A stretch of 64,000 bases of DNA from Deltaproteobacteria bacterium (GTDB lineage: Bacteria > Myxococcota_A > UBA9042 > PHBI01): positions 62,001-126,000 of the forward strand of contig JACKFA010000008.1 of assembly GCA_020632715.1 (NCBI GenBank), read 5' to 3'. Positions within the stretch are counted from its first letter, which is position 1; the number at the start of each line of letters is the position of its first letter. Below, one piece after another: positions 1 through 12,000 of this stretch. The notes under the pieces are model-generated. The model had not been told where the DNA came from, made no database searches, and saw nothing but the letters and a program-made list of their open reading frames with translations. Position numbers and translations under genes: made by a program.

Positions 1-3000
1 CCCGACGCCGCCCCGCCCGCGGTCGCCCTCCCCCTCTCGGACCTCGTGCTGACCGTCTGCCAGGACGCCGCCGGCGCCTCCACGGCCACGATGGCCGGCG
101 TCGTGACCGTCGAGGGCGCCCCGCACCCCTTCGCGGCCGCCCCCGTCGCGCTCACCGTGACCGGCGCCGGCGCCGACCTCCCGGCGCTCTCGCTCGCCGT
201 CACCCTCCCCGCCTTCGACCTCGGCGGCACGCGCTTCTCCGGCACCCTCCGCTTCGGCTCGGCCGGCCCCGGCGTCGCCTTCGAGGGCGCCGTGACCCTC
301 GCCGAGATCGGCGCGCTCAGCGTCTCCGGCGCCTTCGACACCGCGGGCGGCCGCCTCACCACCGGCCGCCTCGACGCGGGCGTCGGCCTCGCGCTCGCGG
401 GCGTCACCTTCGCGGGCGACGCCGCCGTCACCCTCGACGCGGGCGTCTTCCGCCTCGACCTCGCGGGCGGCGCGCTCACCCTCCCCGGCGGCGGCGAGCT
501 CGCCCTCGACGGCGCCGTCGCCATCGACCGCGGGCGCCTCGCGAGCGCGCGCTTCGCCGCCGGCGCGGGCGTCGCCTTCGCGGGGGTCGAGTTCGCTGGC
601 GACGCCGCCGTCACCTGGGAGGACGGCATCTTCGGCCTCGACCTCGCGGGCGGCCTCCTCGGCCCGACGGGACCCGCCTTCTCGCTCACGGGCGCCGTCA
701 CCATCGACGAGGGCGTCGTCACGGGCGGCGCGCTCTCCGCCGGCGCCGATCTCGCCGTCGCGGGCGTCCGCTTCCACGGCGACGCCGCCGTCACCTGGAG
801 CGACGACGAGCTCCGCGTCGCCCTCGCCGGGGGCGCCGTCGGCCTCCCGGCGAGCGGGAGCCTCGCGCTCGCGGGCGAGATCGTGCTCGCGGACGGCGCC
901 CTCGCCTCCGCCGACTTCGGCGCCACGGGCGCCGCGTCCGTCGCCGGCGTCGCCTTCGACGGCGCCGCCACCGCCTCCTGGGCCGGCGGCGACGGCTGGA
1001 CCCTCGCGCTGGCGGGCGGCCACCTGAGCCTCCCCGGCGGCGGCGACGTGACGCTCGCGGGCTCGCTCTCGGTGCGCTCGGGCCGCGTCGTGGCCGGCAC
1101 GCTCGCCGCCGGCGCCGACCTCGCCTTCGCCGGGCTCGCGTTCTCCGGCGACGCGAGCGCCGCCTACGCCGCGAGCTACGACGACCTCGGGAACCTCGCC
1201 TCCGAGCGCCTCGCCCTCCACCTCGCCGGCGCCCGGCTCGCCCTCCCGGGCGGCGCCGAGCTCACGCTCGCCGGCGACGCCGAGATCGCGGGCGGCGCGG
1301 TCGTCTCGGCCGGCTTCGACGCCGGCGCCGACGTCGTCGTGGGCCCCGTCCGCTTCGCGGGCGCCGCGCGCGTCGTCTGGGCGGCGGCGCGCGGGCTCAC
1401 GCTCGAGCTCGCCGGCGGGCAGCTCGAGGTCGCCGGCGCCTCGCTCACCCTCGCGGGCGGCGTCCACCTCGAGGACGGGGCGCTCGCGTGCGGCGAGCTC
1501 GACGCCACCGCGACGAGCGGCGAGCTCGCGGCGACGCTCGGCGGCGTCCGCTTCGACCTCGGCGTCCGCTTCGTGGGCGCCGGCCGCACCTGCACCTTCA
1601 GCGACGGCACCACCACCACGAGCGCCGAGGCGCAGTTCCTCGCCTCGCTCGCGAACGGCCGGCTCGCCGTCGGCCCCGCGACCCTGACCCTCGCCGGCAG
1701 CGCCACGCTCTCGGGCGGCGCCCTCGCCTGCGCGGTCCTCGACGCCGCGGGCGGCGTGGGCGTCCCCGTCGCTGGCGTCGACTTCCGCGCTGGCGCCCGC
1801 TACGCGGCCGCTGGCGCGACCTGCCCCTGGACGGCCGGCCCCGCCGCCGCGAGCGCCCTCGAGCTCACGCTCGCCCACGGCGTCGTCCTCGTCGGCGGGC
1901 AGCGCGTCGCCCTCTCCGGCGTGGCCGCGCTCTCGGGCGGCCAGGTCGCGAGCGCCGCGTTCACGGGCGACGCGAGCCTCGTCCTGCCCGGCGCCACCGG
2001 CGCCTTCGCGGTGAGCGCGAGCTACGACGCCGCCACCGACCGCTTCGAGCTCGCCCTCGACGGCGGCCACGTCGCGGTCGCCGGCGCCGACATCACCCTC
2101 GCCGGGCGCGGCGACGTCGCCCACGGCCAGGTCGGCTGCCTCGCGCTCGCCGCGACGGGCGCGGCCACCGTGGCGCTCGGCGACGGCTCCTCCTTCGCCG
2201 TCGCCGCGCGCTTCTCGGGCGCGGGCACCCAGTGCCCGTGGCAGGACGCGCCCGGCGCCGAGGACGCCTTCGAGGTCACGCTCGCGGGCGACGTGCGGGT
2301 CGCGGGCGTCACCTCGGCGTTCTCCGGCGCCGGGCGCGTCGCGGGCGGCGAGCTCGCGTGCGCCGAGCTCCACGCCACCGCGGGGGTCTCGGTGTCCCTC
2401 GCCGACGCGAGCTTCGACCTCGGCGTCCGCTACGCCGCCGCCGGCGCCGCCTGCGCCTGGGCCGACGGCACCGAGACCCACGCGACCGCCCCGACGCTCC
2501 TCGCCGCGCTCTCGGACGGCACCCTCACCGTCGGCGGCGCGACGCTCACCCTCTCGGGCACCGGCGAGCTCGTCGCGGGCGAGCTCACGTGCGTCGAGCT
2601 CGCCGCCGACGCCGACGCGCGCTTCGCCGTCGCGGGCGTCTCCTTCGGCGCGGGCGCCCGCTACGCCGCCGCGGGCGCCACCTGCGCCTGGCTCTCCGCC
2701 CCCGCCGCCGCCGACACGCTCGAGGCGACCCTCCGCCACGGCCACGTCCGCGCGGGCGGCGCGGATCTCGTGCTCTCCGGCTCGGCGAAGGTCGAGGGCG
2801 GCGCCGTCCGCTGCGCGGATCTCTCGCTCGAGGCCGGCGCCGACCTCGCGTTCGGCGGCGTCTCCTTCTCGGGCGGCGGCCGCTTCGTCGCCGCCGGCGC
2901 CGACTGCGACGGCGAGACGTCGGCGACGGACACGGACGCGCTCGCGCTCTGGTTCGGCGACGGGCACGTGCGCGTCGGCGACGCCGTCGTCACGCTCACG

Positions 3001-6000
3001 GGCGAAGGCCGGGCCGAGGACGGCGCCGTCACCTGCGTCGCGTTCGGCGCCGCGGGCGAGGTGCCCGTGCTCGGCGGGCTCCCCGTCGAGGTCGGCGCCA
3101 CCTACGCCGCGGCGGGCGTCGCCTGCCCCGGCGGCGACGGTCCCGTGGGCGAGGACACCTTCGCGCTGACGCTCGCCGCGACCGCCGGCGAGCTCGCGAT
3201 GCGCGGCCGCGGCGAGCTCCGCGGCGGCGAGCTCGCGTGCGCCGAGCTCACCGCGACCGGCGCCGGCGGGACGGACCTCGCGGGCGTCGCCTTCGACGTC
3301 GGCGGGCGCTTCGCGGCCGCGGGCCACGCCTGCGCCTGGCTCGACGGAAGCGAGACCGCGGCCCCCGCCGCCGACACCTTCGTCGCGACGCTCACGAATG
3401 GCGCCGTCACCGTCGGCGCGGCCACGCTCGCGCTCGCCGGCGAGGGCACGCTCGAGGACGGGCGCCTCACCTGCGCGACCCTCGACGCGCTCGGCGCCGG
3501 CGCCCTCCCGCTCGGCGGCGTCTCCTTCCACGCCGGCGCCCGCTACGCGGCCGAGGGCAGCGCCTGCGGCTTCTCCGACGGCGCTGCCGAGCGCCTCGAG
3601 CTGACGCTCCACGACGGCCACGTCACGGTCGGGGCCGCGGACGTCACGCTCTCGGGCGCGGCCGAGCTCGGCGATCGCCGCGTCACCTGCGCGACGCTCG
3701 CCGCCGACGGCGGCGCCACCTTGCCCCTAGGCGGCCTCACCTTCGGCCTCGGCGCCCGCTACGCCGCGCGCGGCGAGTCCTGCGGCTTCTCGGACGGCGC
3801 GGTCGACCGCTTCGAGGTGACCCTCTCGGGCGGCGCCGTCACCATCGCCGGCAACACGTTCACGCTCTCCGGCGCGGCCGAGCTCAGAGATCGCCGCGTC
3901 GCCTGCGCCGAGCTCGGCTCGACCGGCGAGATCCCGCTCGGCGGGACCACCTTCCGGGTCGGCGGGCGCTACGTCGCCGCTGGCGCCACCTGCACCTTCT
4001 CCGACGGCGCCACCGAGGCGGCCGCCGCCGACACGCTCACCGTCACCCTCGCCGACGGCCGCGTGACCGTCGCCGGCCAGACCCTCACGCTCGCGGGCGA
4101 GGCGGTCGTCCGCGGCGGGAAGCTCGCCTGCGCCGAGCTCGGCGCCTCCGCGCAGGTCGCCTTCGAGCTCGGCGGCGTGGGCTTCGGCCTCGGCGGCGCG
4201 CGGTTCGTCGCCGCCGGCGAGAGCTGCGCGTGGGCCGACGGCACCGACGCCACCGCCGTCACCGACACCTTCGCCCTCTTCCTCCGCGACGGGCACCTCA
4301 CCGTCGGCCCCGTGACCCTCGTCCTGTCCGGCGCCGCCGAGCTCACGGGCGGCGCCGTCGCCTGCGCGGACCTCCAGGCCGGCGGGGCCGCTCGCCTCGA
4401 CGTGGGCGGCGTCTCGTTCCGGGCCGGCGCCCGCTTCGCCGCCGCCGGGCACGAGTGCGGCTTCTCCGACGGCGCGGCGGACCGCCTCGAGCTCACCCTC
4501 CGCGACGGCCACGTCGACGCGGGCGGGGTCGCGATCGACCTCGCCGGCAGCGCCGACATCGCCGCCGGGAAGCTCACCTGCGCCGACCTCGCCGTCACCT
4601 CCGACGCGGCCCTCGCCTTCGGGGGCGTCGCCTTCGCCGCGAGCGCCCGCTTCGCCGCGGCCGGCGAGACCTGCGGCTTCTCGGACGGCGCCGCGAACCG
4701 CCTCGAGCTCGTCCTCGACCACGGCGCGGTCGACGTCGGCGGCGCCTCGGTCGTCCTCGCGGGGGCCGCGACCGTCGAGGGCGGCGAGGTCGGCTGCGTC
4801 TCGCTCGCCGCGAGCGGAGGCTCGAGCGCGGCCGTGGGTGGCGTCACCTTCGACGTCGCCGGCCGCTTCGCCGCCGCCGGGCACGCCTGCCCCTGGACGG
4901 GCGGCCCCGCGGCCCGGAGCACCTTCGAGCTCCTCCTCGAGCGCGGCGCGCTCACGGTCGGCGCGGCCTCCCTCGAGCTCTCCGGCGCCGGCGCCGTCGC
5001 GGGCGGGCGCCTCACCTGCGCCGAGCTCGACGCGGCCGGCGGCGCCACGGCGGACGTCGGGGGCGTCGCCTTCGACCTCGGCGGGCGCTGGGTCGCCGCC
5101 GGCGAGACCTGCGCCTGGGCCGACGGCTCCACGACCACCTCCGCCGCGAGCGCGCTCCTCCTCGCCCTCCGCCGCGGCTCGCTCTCGGTCGGCGGGCAGA
5201 CGCTCACGCTCTCGGGCGCCGCCACCCTCGAGGGCGGCGCCGTCGCCTGCGCGACCCTCGACGCGCTCGGCGCCGCCGCCGTCCCCATCGGCGGCGTCTC
5301 CTTCGACGCCGGCGCGCGCTTCGCCGCCGCGGGCCACGCCTGCCCGTGGACCGACGGCCCCGCCCCCGCCGACGCCCTCGAGCTCACGCTCCGCGACGGG
5401 GCGGTCGCCGTGGGTCCGGCCACCCTCGGGCTCTCGGGCAAAGCGGACATCGTCGGGGGCGCCGTCACCTGCGCCGACCTCCGCGTCGACGGCGGCGCCG
5501 CCGCGGCCTTCGGCGGCCTCGCCTTCGACGCCCGCGCCCGCTTCGCGGCCCTGGGCAGCGCCTGCGGCTGGTCGGACGCGGCCGCGGACCGCCTCGAGCT
5601 CGTCCTCGACGGCGCCTCGGTGGGGATCGGCGACGCCCGCGTCGGCCTCTCCGGCACCGCCGCCATCGAGGATCGCGCCGTCCGCTGCGTCGAGCTCGAC
5701 GCGACGGGCGCGGGCTCGGCGCCGCTCGGCGGCCTCACCTTCGACGTCGGCGCGCGCTTCGCCGCGGCGGGCGCCACCTGCGCCTGGACCGACGGCCCCG
5801 TCGCCGCGAACCGCCTCGACGTGCTGCTCTCGGGCGCGACCGTGACGGTCGCGGACGTCGGCGCGATCACGCTCTCCGGCGCCGGCACGGTCGAGGGCGG
5901 GGCGCTCACCTGCGCCGAGCTCGGCGCGAGCGCCTCGGTCGACCTCGGCGGCGTCGCCTTCGACCTCGGCGCCCGCTACACGCGCGCTGGCGCCGCCTGC

Positions 6001-9000
6001 ACCTGGGCCGACGGCACCGCGACGGCCGCGCCCGCCCAGGGCACGTTCACGCTCGCGCTCCTCGATGGCCACCTCGCGGTCGGCCCCGCGACGCTCGCGC
6101 TCTCGGGCGCGGTCACGCTCGTCGGCGGCGTGCTCTCCTGCGCCGAGCTCGACGCGAGCGGCGGCGGCGCGCTCGACGTGGGTGGCGTCTCGTTCGCGGC
6201 CGGCGCCCGCTACACGGCCGCGGGTCGCACCTGCGTCTTCCGCGACGGCACGGCGACCACCGCCGCCGCGAGCGCGCTCAGCCTCAGGCTCCACGACGGC
6301 CTCGTCACCCTCCCGGGCGGCGCCGCGCTCCGCCTCGCCGGGACGGCCGACGTCGCGGGCGGCGCGCTCTCCTGCGCGACCTTCGACGCGAGCGGCGGCG
6401 CGGGCGTCGACCTCGCGGGCGTCCGCTTCGACGCCGGCGCCCGCTTCGCCGCGGCGGGACATACGTGCGGCTTCTCCGACGGCGCGGCCGACACCCTCGA
6501 GCTCCTCCTCCGCGACGGCGCCCTCGACGTCGGCGGCGCCACGGTCGGGCTCGAGGGCGCGGCCACGATCGCCGGCGGCGCGCTCACCTGCGCCTCGCTC
6601 ACGACGCGCGGGCAGACCGCCGTGGGCCTCGGCGGCGTCGCCGTCACGGTCGCCGGCCGCTGGGCCCGCGCCGGCGCCTCCTGCGACGGCGCCCCCGCGC
6701 CGGCAGTCGACACGCTCGACCTCGCGCTCACGGACGGCCACCTCCGCCTCGGCCCGGCCACCCTCGACCTCGCCGGGACGGCCCAGGTCGCGGGCGGGCG
6801 CCTCACCTGCGCCGAGCTCGACGCCGCGGGCGGCGCCGCCGTCGACCTCGCCGGCGTCGACTTCGACGCGGGCGTCCGCTACGCCGCCGCGGGCGCGCCC
6901 TGCACCTGGGCCGACGGCACCGCGACGACCGCCGACGCGAGCGCCCTCCTGCTCGCGCTCCGGGACGGCGCGCTCACCGTCGGCCCCGCGACGCTCTCGC
7001 TCTCCGGCACCGGCACGATCTTCGGCGGCGAGGTCGCCTGCGCCGAGCTCACGGCGGCTGGCAGCGGGGACGTCACCCTCGGCGGCGTCGCGTTCGACGC
7101 GGCGCGCGCTACGCCGGCGCCGGCCACGCCTGCGCCTGGGCCGACGGCACGGCGCGCCCCGCCGGCCCGAGCGCGCTCGCGCTGACCCTCCGCCACGGCG
7201 AGGTCACGGTCGCCGGCCAGACGCTCACCCTCGCGCGGGCGCGGCCACCATCGAGGGCGGCGCGCTGACCTGCGCCGATCTCACCGCCGCGGGCGACGTC
7301 TCCCTCGGCGGCCTCCGCTTCGACGCCGGCGCGCGCTGGGTCGCCGCGGGCGCCACCTGCACCGCCGCCGACGGCGCGGTGACGGGCCCTGGGCCCGAGC
7401 GCTTCGACCTCCGCCTCGAGCACGGCGCGCGCTCACGGTCGGCGGCGTCGCGCTCACCCTCGCGGGTGGCGGCGCCCTCGTCGACCGCCGCCTCGCGTGC
7501 GCCGAGCTCGCGGCGACGGGCGGCGCCCGCACGAGCGTCGGCGGCGTCGCGTTCGACCTCGGCGCGCGCTACGCCGCCGCGGGCGCGACCTGCCCGTGGG
7601 ACCCGAGCCCGGCCGCGGCCGACGCCTTCACCATCACCCTCGCGGACGGCGCGCTCGCCGTCGACGGCGCGACCCTCCACCTCGCCGGGACGGCCGAGGT
7701 CGTGAGCGGCCGCCTCACCTGCGCCGACCTCGCCGCGGACGGTGCCGGCGCCGTCGACCTCGCCGGCGTCACGTTCGCCGCCGGTGCGCGCTACACCGCG
7801 GCCGGCGCCACCTGCGCGTGGGCGCCCTCGCCGCCCGCCGCCAACACGCTCGAGCTCACCCTCCGGGACGGCGCCCTCGCCGTCGGGAGCGCGACGCTCG
7901 GCCTCTCGGGCGCGGCGCGCGTCGTCGGTGGGAGAGTGGTCTGCGCCGACCTCTCCGCCGACGGCGCCGCCGCGATCGAGCTCGCCGGCCTCTCCTTCCG
8001 CGCCGGCGCGCGCTACGCCGCCGCCCGCGAGGCGTGCGTCTTCTCCGACGGCGCCGCGACGCCCGCGCGCCCGACCTCGACGCTGTGGTTGACCCTCGCC
8101 GACGGGCAGGTCACGGTCGCCGGGAGCGCGGTCACGCTCGCCGGGAGCGCCGAGATCGCGGGCGGCGAGGTCGCCTGCGCCGAGCTCGACGCGGCCGGCG
8201 ACGTCGCGCTCGCCGGGCTCACGTTCGCCGGCGGCGCGCGCTTCGCGGCGGCCGGGGCGAGCTGCGCCTGGCGCGACGGCAGCGCGTCCGCCCCCGGCCC
8301 CGAGCGCCTGACCATGACGCTCGGCGGCGGGCGGCTCCAGGTCGGCGGCGTCGACCTCACGCTCGCCGGCGAGGGGGAGGTCGTCGACCGCGCCCTCGCC
8401 TGCGCCTCCTTCACGGCCACGGGCGGCGGGGCGGTACCCGTCGTGAGCCTCGCGGACGTCTCCTTCGAGCTCGGCGCGCGCTACGCCGCGGCGGGCGCGA
8501 CGTGCCCCTGGAGCGCCGGCCCCGAGGCGGCCGACGGCCTCGAGGTGACCCTCGCGAACGGCCGCGTGAGCCTCGGCGGGCAGACGGTCACCCTCTCCGG
8601 CGCCGGGCGCCTCGTCGACGGCCGCCTCGCGTGCGCCGAGCTCGACGCGGACGGCGACGTCAAGGTCGACCTCGCCGGCGCCTCGCTCCGCGCGGGCGCC
8701 CGCTACGCCGCGGCCGGCGCCACCTGCGCCTGGGCCGACGGCTCCGTCACCGCCCCGGCGGTCGACACGCTCGCCGCGCGCCTCGACGGCGAGCTCACGG
8801 TCGCCGGCCAGGCGATGGCGGTCTCGGGCACGGGCGCCCTCGAGGGCGGCACCGTCACCTGCGCCGAGCTCTACGCGACCGGCAGCGCGGACCTCGACCT
8901 CGGCGGTGTGTCTTTTGACACAGGCGCCCGCTACGCGGCGCCCGGGCGGCGGTGCACGTGGGCCGACGGCTCGGAGACGACGGCGCCCGCGGGCTCGTAC

Positions 9001-12000
9001 GCGCTCGAGCTCGCGCTCTACCACGGCCAGGTCGCGATCGCCGGCGCCGCGGTCACCCTCTCGGGCACGGCCACGGTCGAGGGCGGCGCCGTCACGCGCG
9101 CGGACCTCGCGGTGACGGGCGACGTGCGGGTCGCCGGCGTCGCCTTCGCCGCGCGGGCGCGCTGGGACGCAGGCTCGGGCGCCCTGGTCGTGGCGCTCGA
9201 CGACGGGCAGCTCCGCGCCGGCGGCGTCACGATCGCGCTCTCCGGGGAGGCCGAGGTCGACGCGCACGCGCGCGCCGTGCGCTGCGTCGAGCTCCACGCG
9301 GCGGGCGCCGGCGCGATCGATCTCGGCGGCGTCGCGTTCGCCGTCGGGGCGCGCTACGGGGCCGCCGGGGCGACGTGCGCGTGGTCCGACGGGAGCAGCG
9401 TCACCTACGCGGGCGAGACGCTCGAGGCGACGCTCGAGGGCGGGCAGGTCACCGTCGGGGCGCAGGCGGTCGCGTTCGGCGGTACCGCGACGATCGTCGA
9501 CCGCGAGGTCGCGTGCGCCGCGCTCTCGGCCGCTGGCCAGGTCTCGGTCGACCTCGCCTCGTCTACGTTCGACGTCGCCGCCCACTACGCGGCCGCGGGC
9601 GCGTCATGCCCCTGGCGCGACGCCCCGGCCGAGGTCGACACGTTCACGCTGGCGCTCGCGGGCTCGGTCGACGTCGACGCCGCCGCGGTGGCGCTCTCCG
9701 GCGACGCGACGCTCGCGGGCGGGCGCGTCACCTGCGCGAGCTTCCGCGCGGACGGCGCCGTCGCGCTCGGCGGCCTCGGCTTCGCGGGCGGCGCGCGCTA
9801 CGCCGCCGACGGCGCCGGCTGCGGGTGGAACGACGCGCCCGGCGCGCGGCTCCAGCTCGAGCTCTCGGGCGCGTCGCTCTCGCTCGGCGGGGTGAGCGTC
9901 GCCGTCGCGGGCGGCGCGGACCTCGTCGCCGGCCGCCTCGCGTGCGCCGAGCTCGACGTCACCGGCGACCTCGCCGCGGCCTTCGGCGGCGTCGCCGTCG
10001 CGGGGCACGCGCGCTACGCGGCGACCGGCGCCTCCTGCACCTGGGGCGACGGCACCAACGCCACCGGGCGCGCCTTCACCCTCGATCTGCGCGGCACGGT
10101 CGACGTCGGCGGCCAGGCGCTCGCCCTCCACGGCGCCGCGGCGCTGTCCGGCGCGGCCGTCACCTGCGTCGCCTTCGACGCGGCCGGCCACGCCGATCTC
10201 GCCGGCCTCGACGCGAGCGTCGCCGCCGCCTGGGCCGCCCCGCGCACGACGTGCGGCGCGCTCACCGCCGGCGACGCCGCCGCGCTCTCGCTCCACCTCG
10301 CCGGGAGCGTCGCCGTTGGCCCCGGGAGCCTCGCCGTGAGCGGCGACGCCCTCGTCGCCGGCGGGCGCGTCGACGACGTGACCCTCCACGCGAGCGCCGC
10401 CCTCACCCTCGCGGGCGTTGCCGTCGGCGCCGACGCCATCGACGTCGCCTACCACCGCGCCGATCCCGCGGCGGGCGGCGCCCCGACGCTCGCGCTCGCG
10501 CTCGTGAACGGCCACGCCACCGTCACCGGGCTCGGCGCCCTCCGGCTCGACGGCGGCTCGCGCCTCGTCGGCGGCCGCCTCACGTCGCTCGAGCTCGCCA
10601 TCGCCGGCGACCTCGCGCTCGCGGGGGCCACGCTCGCGGGCGGCGCGGCGCTCGCCTGGGACGGCGACGCCGGCACGCTCGCGCTCACGGTCGAGGACGG
10701 GAGCCTCGCCATCGACGGGCTCGGCGCGCTCGCGGTCTCCGGCGGCGCGACGCTCGCGGGCGGCGCCCTCGACGCGCTCGACCTCGCCGTCGCGGGCGAT
10801 CTCGCCGTCGCCGGCACGGCCTTCCACGGGGAGGCCACCCTCGCCTACCGGCGGAACGGCGGGAGCGCGTCGCTCGCCCTCGCGCTCGCGGACGGGAGCG
10901 CGTCCATCCCGCCGCTCGGCGACCTCGCCTTCACGGGGTCGATGAGCCTCGCCTCGGGCGCGCTCCAGAGCTTCGACCTCGCCGTCACCTCGGCCGTGGC
11001 GCTCGACGGCGTCGCGCTCTCGGGCGGCGTCTCGCTCCGCTACGACCGCGCCGCGCGGACGCTCGCGTTCGCGGTCGACGACGCGAGCGTCACGGTCGTG
11101 GGCCTCGGCGCGCTCGGCGTGAGCGGCGAGGCGCAGCTCACGGACGGGCAGCTCGGCGCCCTCCGGCTCGCCGTCACGGGCGGCGTCTCCCTCGCGGGCG
11201 TGGCGGTCACCGGCGACACCGCCCTCGTCTACGTCGCCGCCGAGGGGTCGCTCTCGCTGTCCGTCGCCGGCACGGTGACCGTCGGCGGGTTCCTCGCCCC
11301 GCTCTCGGTCGCGGGCGAGACGCGCCTCGAGGACCGCCGCCTGACCGCGCTCTCGCTCGCCGTCTCGGGCGGCGCGTCGTTCCAGGGCGTCGCGCTCGCG
11401 GGCGCGCTCCGGCTCGACTACGCGGCGACCTACGACGCCGGCGGCGCCGTGCTCTCCCGCTCGCTCGCGCTCGCCGTGAGCGACGCGTCCCTCGCCTTGC
11501 CCGACGCGACCGCCTCCCTCGGCGGGCGCCTCGTCATCGCGGACGGCGCCGTCGCCTGCGCCGACCTCGGCCCGGCCACCGTCAGCCTCGCGGGCGTCGA
11601 CTTCGCGGCCACCGCGCGCTACGTCGCGGCCGGGGAGACCTGCGGGCACCTCGCGACGCCGGCGCCGGCGGCGTCGTTCACGGGCGCGTTCGTCGCGGAG
11701 CTCGACGTCATCGGCCACCCGGTCGTCGTCGCGGGCGAGGCGGCCGTCGCGAACGGGGCCGTCGACCGCGTGGCGCTCTCGGCGGCCGTCGATCTCTCCG
11801 GCGTCGTGGGGCTCACGAGCGCGTCGGTGCACGGCGAGTACGCGGGCGGCGAGCTCTGCCTCGGCGGCGACGTCGCCGGGACGCTTCCCCTCGCCCCCGG
11901 CGCCGAGCTCCGCGGGATCTCCGCGCGCTTTTGCGCCGACGGGCTCACGGTCTCCGCGGTCGAGCTCGACGTGCACGTGCTCGCGCCGAACCTCGTCGGC

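Noticed and set aside
3727..6741. A 1004-codon open frame on the minus strand inside the giant gene, and similar frames at 7225-9585 and 9604-12372
   Set aside because: They mirror the repeat array: low-complexity, Arg/Gly/Glu-rich sequence with no start signal or domain. Long antisense open frames are expected at this GC content.
1488..7268. A 1926-codon plus-strand frame overlapping the repeats
   Set aside because: It is mostly Arg-rich shadow; only the last ~45 codons (from ~7103) carry repeat sequence, which belongs to the giant gene after its first frame break.
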